Of a stretch of 26,252 nt of DNA, positions 23,062 to 26,252 are shown in pieces; positions within the stretch are counted from its first letter, which is position 1; every line of letters starts with the position of its first letter. This stretch comes from JANXUC01 sp043749225. Its GTDB lineage: Bacteria; Acidobacteriota; Terriglobia; Terriglobales; Acidobacteriaceae. Below the pieces are notes generated by a model. That model was not told the DNA's origin. It worked only from the letters and a program-made list of their open reading frames with translations, and ran no database searches. The position numbers were made by a program, and so were the translations under genes. The stretch spans positions 1 to 26,252 of the forward strand of contig JAYVEP010000208.1 of NCBI GenBank assembly GCA_043749225.1, written 5' to 3'.

Positions 23062-23572
23062 GTCAGACGGAGGTTCGCCGCTTTTTGAAGTCGAACCTCT
23101 CTCCAGAAAACACGACTTGGGCCAGTTCGATTGTGGCCGACACGAGTCGTTGAATATCTGGCTCAAACGCTTTTCGCTCAAGAACCAGAGCAGCGAAACA
23201 GCGCGCACGTATGTGGGGCATCGAGAGAATATCGTCGTTGGCTACTATTCCATTTCCGCCGGCAGCGTGACGAAGGAGGCTGCGCCAGAAAGAATTTCGC
23301 GGGGGCTGGCGCGGCATCCGGTTCCGGTAACTTTATTGGCGAGGTCGGCGGTCGACAAGACGGCGCAGGGGCAAGGGCTGGGTGCAGCGCTGCTCAAGGA
23401 TGCCTTACGCCGCATCGCAACGGCGGCGGACATTTTGGGTATCCGCGCGGTTCTGGTTCATGCGATTGATGCGGAGGCTGGACGGTTCTACAAGAAGTTC
23501 GGATTCGAGGAAACACCGATTGACGATCTGCATTTGATGTTGTTGATGAAGGACCTGCGGAGTAGCTTATGA
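23051..23572 (+). CDS. TacT-like GNAT acetyltransferase toxin
   Basis: A 173-residue GNAT protein of the TacT/AtaT class, which acetylates the amino group of charged tRNAs and stops translation. It has the family signature FDCGRHESLNIWLKRFSLKNQ near the start, the acetyl-CoA loop Q106-G-Q-G-L-G111, and the catalytic tyrosine in RFYKKFGF (Y147). TTG 23051 is the only sensible start; it lies inside the end of the antitoxin gene, so translation is coupled. It faces frr, with a block of hairpins between. Confidence 0.9.
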   Translation: MSDKSDGGSPLFEVEPLSRKHDLGQFDCGRHESLNIWLKRFSLKNQSSETARTYVGHRENIVVGYYSISAGSVTKEAAPERISRGLARHPVPVTLLARSAVDKTAQGQGLGAALLKDALRRIATAADILGIRAVLVHAIDAEAGRFYKKFGFEETPIDDLHLMLLMKDLRSSL

Positions 23573-23577
23573 CAAGT

Positions 23578-23697
23578 GTGTAGGGCGAGCATTCTTGCTC
23601 GCCGGTCTTCGTGGGTCAAAACGGGCAAGGTCAAAAGCGGGCGAACAGGAATGTTCGCCCTACACGGACAAAGACAAGGCGGACAGGAGTGTCCGCC
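23578..23697. repeat. Three hairpin repeats between the TacT-like gene and frr
   Basis: Unit A at 23584-23603: GGCGAGCA-TTCT-TGCTCGCC. Unit B at 23639-23660: GGGCGAACA-GGAA-TGTTCGCCC (9-bp arms). Unit C at 23678-23697: GGCGGACA-GGAG-TGTCCGCC. A and B are also joined by an outer pair, GTGTAGGGCGA at 23578-23588 with TCGCCCTACAC at 23655-23665. The genes on both sides converge here, so the block may also stop transcription from each side, although no clean T-runs follow. Confidence 0.65.
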
Positions 23698-23706
23698 CCA
23701 CACGGA

Positions 23707-24297
23707 CTACTTCAGCTCCAAAACTTCTTTCTCTTTCGTCCGACTCATCTCTTCCATCTTGCGAATTTCTTCATCGGTCAGTTTCTGGATTTCGTCGAGG
23801 GAGCGCTTTTCTTCGTCTTCACTGATCTTCTTGTCTTTCATCGTTTTCTTGATGGCGTCGTTGCCGTCGCGACGAATGTTGCGGACGGCGGTGCGATGCT
23901 CTTCCAGAATTTTGTGCAGATGCTTTGCCATTTCTTTGCGGCGCTCTTCAGTCATTGCCGGGATGGGCACACGAACGACTTTGCCATCATTCATGGGATT
24001 GAGTCCGAGATCGCCGGTGCGAATCGCCTTCTCGATACTTGGCAGCAACGTGGGATCAAACGGAGTAACGGTGATGAGCTGCGCCTCTGGCGCGTGAATC
24101 TGGGCGACTTGATTCAGCGGCATGTTCGAGCCGTAAGCGTCGACAACAACGCCATCCAGCATGTGGACGGAAGCGCGGCCGGTGCGCGTCGCGGACATTT
24201 CTTTGCGAAAGGCTTCGACGGCCTTATCCATGCGGGTTTTGAGTTGGCCTTGCAATTCCCGCAGCGCGGGAATTGTAGCCATGACGGATTGCGCCAT
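23707..24297 (-). CDS. frr: Ribosome recycling factor
   Basis: A 196-residue protein that, with EF-G, splits the post-termination ribosome. Conserved blocks are present: FRKEMSATRTGRASVHMLDGVVVDAYGSNMPLNQVA, ITVTPFDPTLLPSIEKAIRTGDLGLNP, and VRVPIPAMTEERRKEMAKHLHKILEEHRTAVRNIRRD. The last about 10 residues (TKEKEVLELK) extend slightly past the usual 185. ATG 24297 has AGGAG seven bases upstream. It is the last gene of rpsB-tsf-pyrH-frr. Confidence 0.97.
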   Translation of the reverse strand: MAQSVMATIPALRELQGQLKTRMDKAVEAFRKEMSATRTGRASVHMLDGVVVDAYGSNMPLNQVAQIHAPEAQLITVTPFDPTLLPSIEKAIRTGDLGLNPMNDGKVVRVPIPAMTEERRKEMAKHLHKILEEHRTAVRNIRRDGNDAIKKTMKDKKISEDEEKRSLDEIQKLTDEEIRKMEEMSRTKEKEVLELK

Positions 24298-24380
24298 TGT
24301 GGACTCCTGAAAATATGATGAGCAGAACGGAAGATTATAAACCTAATGCAGTTGTCAGCGGCCAGAAGTTCTGGTGTGGC

Positions 24381-24398
24381 AGCGGAGCTTGCTCCGCT
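24381..24398. repeat. Short hairpin repeat in the pyrH-frr spacer
   Basis: Perfect 8-bp arms AGCGGAGC/GCTCCGCT with a 2-base centre (TT), in the 126-bp gap between pyrH and frr. Its style matches the other GC-rich hairpins. Confidence 0.5.
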
Positions 24399-24423
24399 AA
24401 GCTCTTGGTTTATCTTGCAGCCA

Positions 24424-25140
24424 CTAAGCGCCGACTCGTGAGCCAACCTGCTCTCCCAAAATCACTCGGCGAATGTTGCCGCGCTCGGCCAGTTTGAAAA
24501 CGATGATGGGAAGATCGTTGTCTTTGCACAACGAGATGGCTGTGGAATCCATCACTTTGAGGCCGCGCCGCAGGACTTCCATGTAGCTGATTTCGGTGAA
24601 GCGCACGGCATCGGCCACCAGCTTGGGATCGGCATCGTAGACACCGTCGACCTGCGTGGCTTTCAGAATCACATCCGCTTTGATTTCCATCGCACGCAGA
24701 GCGGCGGCGGTGTCGGTGGAGAAATATGGATTGCCTGTTCCGCCGGCGAAAATTATGATGCGGCCCTTTTCGAGATGCCGGATGGCGCGGCGGCGAATGA
24801 ACGGCTCCGCCACCTGGTTCATTACGATGGCCGATTGCACGCGTGTATGAGCGCCTTGCTTCTCCAGCGCATCCTGCAACGCGAGCGCGTTGATGACTGT
24901 GGCGAGCATACCCATGTGATCGGCGGAAACTCGGTCCATGTCTTTGGCTTGCTGCGCGACACCGCGGAAAATGTTGCCGCCGCCGACTACGATAGCAATC
25001 TGCGCGCCCAGCTTCTGCGCTTCGGCCAGCTCTTCAGCGATTTCCTGAACGCGTTTGGATTCGAGACCAAAGCCCTGCGTGCCAGCCAAAGCTTCACCGG
25101 AGAGCTTGAGGAGGATGCGATGGTAGGCGGGCTTGGGCAT
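24424..25140 (-). CDS. pyrH: UMP kinase
   Basis: A 238-residue amino-acid-kinase-fold enzyme that phosphorylates UMP to UDP; the bacterial form is a GTP-activated hexamer. Motifs: LLKLSGEAL at 10-18, VVGGGNIFRG at 51-60, DHMGMLATVINALALQD, FAGGTGNPYFSTDTAA at 131-146, and KATQVDGVYDADPK at 160-173. The length is normal. No clear Shine-Dalgarno precedes ATG 25140; the inverted repeat at 25181-25229 lies just upstream. Confidence 0.97.
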   Translation of the reverse strand: MPKPAYHRILLKLSGEALAGTQGFGLESKRVQEIAEELAEAQKLGAQIAIVVGGGNIFRGVAQQAKDMDRVSADHMGMLATVINALALQDALEKQGAHTRVQSAIVMNQVAEPFIRRRAIRHLEKGRIIIFAGGTGNPYFSTDTAAALRAMEIKADVILKATQVDGVYDADPKLVADAVRFTEISYMEVLRRGLKVMDSTAISLCKDNDLPIIVFKLAERGNIRRVILGEQVGSRVGA

Positions 25141-25176
25141 AGGGGATATTGGTCGATTCGATTTGCAAGACGTAGC

Positions 25177-25229
25177 TTCAAGTTTCGAGTTTCAAAATCC
25201 GGTTGACTGGAAACTTGAAACTCGAAACT
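25177..25229. repeat. 15-bp inverted repeat in the tsf-pyrH spacer
   Basis: Perfect arms AGTTTCGAGTTTCAA (25181-25195) and TTGAAACTCGAAACT (25215-25229), 19-base loop. An alternative pairing TTCAAGTTTC (25177-25186) with GAAACTTGAA (25210-25219) is also perfect, so two hairpins compete. No T-run follows on the minus strand before pyrH. Confidence 0.75.
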
Positions 25230-25242
25230 CCCACACTTGCAC

Positions 25243-25914
25243 TTAGCTCGCTTCGCCTTCGGTCTTGTACGTGGTGGAAGCGATGGTCGCGCTGGCGTCG
25301 CCAACCTTGAAGCGTGAGAAACGGCGCACGGCAATATTTTCGCCGAGCTTGCCAACCTTCGTCGCGATCAGTTGGCCGATAGTTGTGGTCTGGTCCTTGA
25401 TGAAGGGCTGCTCGAGCAGGCACACTTCCTCGTAGAACTTCGCCATCTTACCGACCACCATCTTCTCGGCAATCGCCGGAGGTTTGCCAGACGCGACGGC
25501 TTGCGCGAGATAGATGTCCTTCTCACGCTCGAAATCCGCAGGCGTCACATCTTCGCGGCGCACAAACTTCGGATCGCTAGCCGCGATATGCATGGAGATA
25601 TCGTGCAGCAGTTCCTTGAAGTCGTCGGTGCGAGCCACGAAATCGCTTTCGCAGTTTACTTCCAGCAGCACACCAATTTTGCCGCCAGCGTGGATGTAGT
25701 GTCCGACCGCGCCTTCGCTGGTGACGCGAGCGGCCTTCTTGCCAGCCAGACTCACGCCGCGCTTGCGCAGAAGAACGATGGCGGCCTCGATGTCGCCCTT
25801 AGCTTCGACCAGGGCCTTCTTGCAATCCATCATGGGAGCGCCGCTTTTTTCGCGGAGTTCCTTCACTTGTGCGGCGGAAATGTTTACGTTCTCTTCGCTC
25901 ATAGTTGTGCTCAT
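25243..25914 (-). CDS. tsf: Elongation factor Ts
   Basis: A 223-residue guanine-nucleotide exchange factor for EF-Tu. The N-terminal UBA-like module (ISAAQVKELREKSGAPMMDCKKALVEAKGDIEAAIVLLRKRG) and the core motif VNCESDFVARTDDFKELLHDISMHIAAS are clear. The protein is shorter than the E. coli one (about 283) and corresponds to the single-core short form found in many phyla. ATG 25914 and ATG 25902 are both possible starts. It lies between rpsB and pyrH. Confidence 0.96.
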   Translation of the reverse strand: MSTTMSEENVNISAAQVKELREKSGAPMMDCKKALVEAKGDIEAAIVLLRKRGVSLAGKKAARVTSEGAVGHYIHAGGKIGVLLEVNCESDFVARTDDFKELLHDISMHIAASDPKFVRREDVTPADFEREKDIYLAQAVASGKPPAIAEKMVVGKMAKFYEEVCLLEQPFIKDQTTTIGQLIATKVGKLGENIAVRRFSRFKVGDASATIASTTYKTEGEAS

Positions 25915-25939
25915 ATGTTTTTGCTCGTATGAAAATTTA

Positions 25940-26055
25940 AGCGGCTAGCTCCTAAGCTTCTAGCCAAAAGCTTCTAGCCAAATCTGGAACCTTTCGGAAT
26001 CCAGGTCTTGGTTTATGCTCTTCCGATTTTAGCTAGCAGCTAGAAGCTAGCCGCT
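25940..26055. repeat. Tandem and inverted repeats in the rpsB-tsf spacer
   Basis: A 14-bp unit AAGCTTCTAGCCAA occurs twice in tandem (25954-25967 and 25968-25981). AGCTTCTAGC in either copy can pair with GCTAGAAGCT at 26039-26048. Outer arms AGCGGCTAGCT (25940-25950) and AGCTAGCCGCT (26045-26055) are perfect complements. Confidence 0.75.
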
Positions 26056-26068
26056 GTACACAAAACTT

Positions 26069-26097
26069 GACCCGCGGCGAGGGGACGCACGCGGGTC
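26069..26097 (-). terminator. Possible terminator or attenuator after rpsB
   Basis: On the minus strand, GACCCGCG/CGCGGGTC arms with a 13-base loop, followed by AAGTTTTGT. The T-run is short, so readthrough into tsf is likely. Confidence 0.4.
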
Positions 26098-26123
26098 CAA
26101 ACCGCCCAACAAAAACGCGCCGG

Positions 26124-26252
26124 TTATACCGCTGGAGTTTCGACCGGCAACGCTGCCGCGGCATGTTCCGCCGCCGCTTTGCGCTTACCGCGCCCCAAAA
26201 CTTCCTCCATGCTGATTTCTTCGTCGTCCACCGAAGTGTCGCCCATGCTCGG
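26124..26252 (-). CDS. rpsB: 30S ribosomal protein S2, C-terminal end (cut by window edge)
   Basis: The last 42 codons of a gene ending in TAA at 26126-26124, encoding an acidic then basic and alanine-rich tail (GDTSVDDEEISMEEVLGRGK, RKAAAEHAAAALPVETPAV). The conserved S2 core is outside the window. Identity rests on position just before tsf, where rpsB almost always lies, and on such low-complexity tails being common at the C-terminus of S2 outside the gamma-proteobacteria. Confidence 0.7.
   Translation of the reverse strand, partial: PSMGDTSVDDEEISMEEVLGRGKRKAAAEHAAAALPVETPAV

Overview
The window (26,252 bp) reads as chromosomal DNA of a Gram-negative bacterium, most likely an Acidobacteriota (class Terriglobia type). 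This is inferred from BamA, Skp and TonB-type envelope genes, an A-type RNase P RNA 3' end, a secreted protein built on NVGIG/AKLDVKG-like motifs common in that phylum, a short EF-Ts, and many GC-rich hairpin repeats between genes. No database search was possible. Functional names rest on motifs, gene order and length.

Layout. 1-100 is the 3' end of the RNase P RNA gene (rnpB). Its last 24 bases recur exactly at 2459-2482. Between the two copies lies a two-gene operon: an AbiEi-like antitoxin carrying a PD-(D/E)xK-like N-terminal domain and an AbiEii-like nucleotidyltransferase toxin. The operon is preceded by twin near-palindromes. This looks like a small integrated island with rnpB as attachment site and no integrase of its own. 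Next come two decayed genes, a Rap1a/Tai-like secreted protein with one in-frame stop and the tail of an ArsR-like regulator. 3701-9142 is housekeeping: a cystathionine gamma-synthase-type enzyme, a CBS-pair protein, a glycosyltransferase, serine hydroxymethyltransferase and an alpha/beta hydrolase. 9314-11187 encodes two overlapping SPFH membrane proteins. 11203-11965 is a HigBA toxin-antitoxin operon with a readable promoter and two operators. Alanine racemase and a TonB-domain protein follow on the minus strand.

14286-18791 (minus) is an outer-membrane biogenesis block, bamA and skp/ompH, split by a VapBC module and closed by an intrinsic terminator. A cytoplasmic-type molybdopterin oxidoreductase (minus) and a secreted fibre-like protein (plus, with terminator) are divergent at about 21.2 kb. 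A TacAT (DUF1778/GNAT) module with a palindromic operator follows. The right end is the conserved translation cluster rpsB-tsf-pyrH-frr on the minus strand, with inverted repeats in its spacers.

Main points of interest: the rnpB-flanked AbiE-like mini-island; four distinct toxin-antitoxin modules in 26 kb, each with palindromic or repeat operators in front; insertion of vapBC between bamA and skp; the Rap1a/Tai-like nonsense pseudogene; and hairpin repeats whose stems vary while a purine-rich tetraloop is kept.
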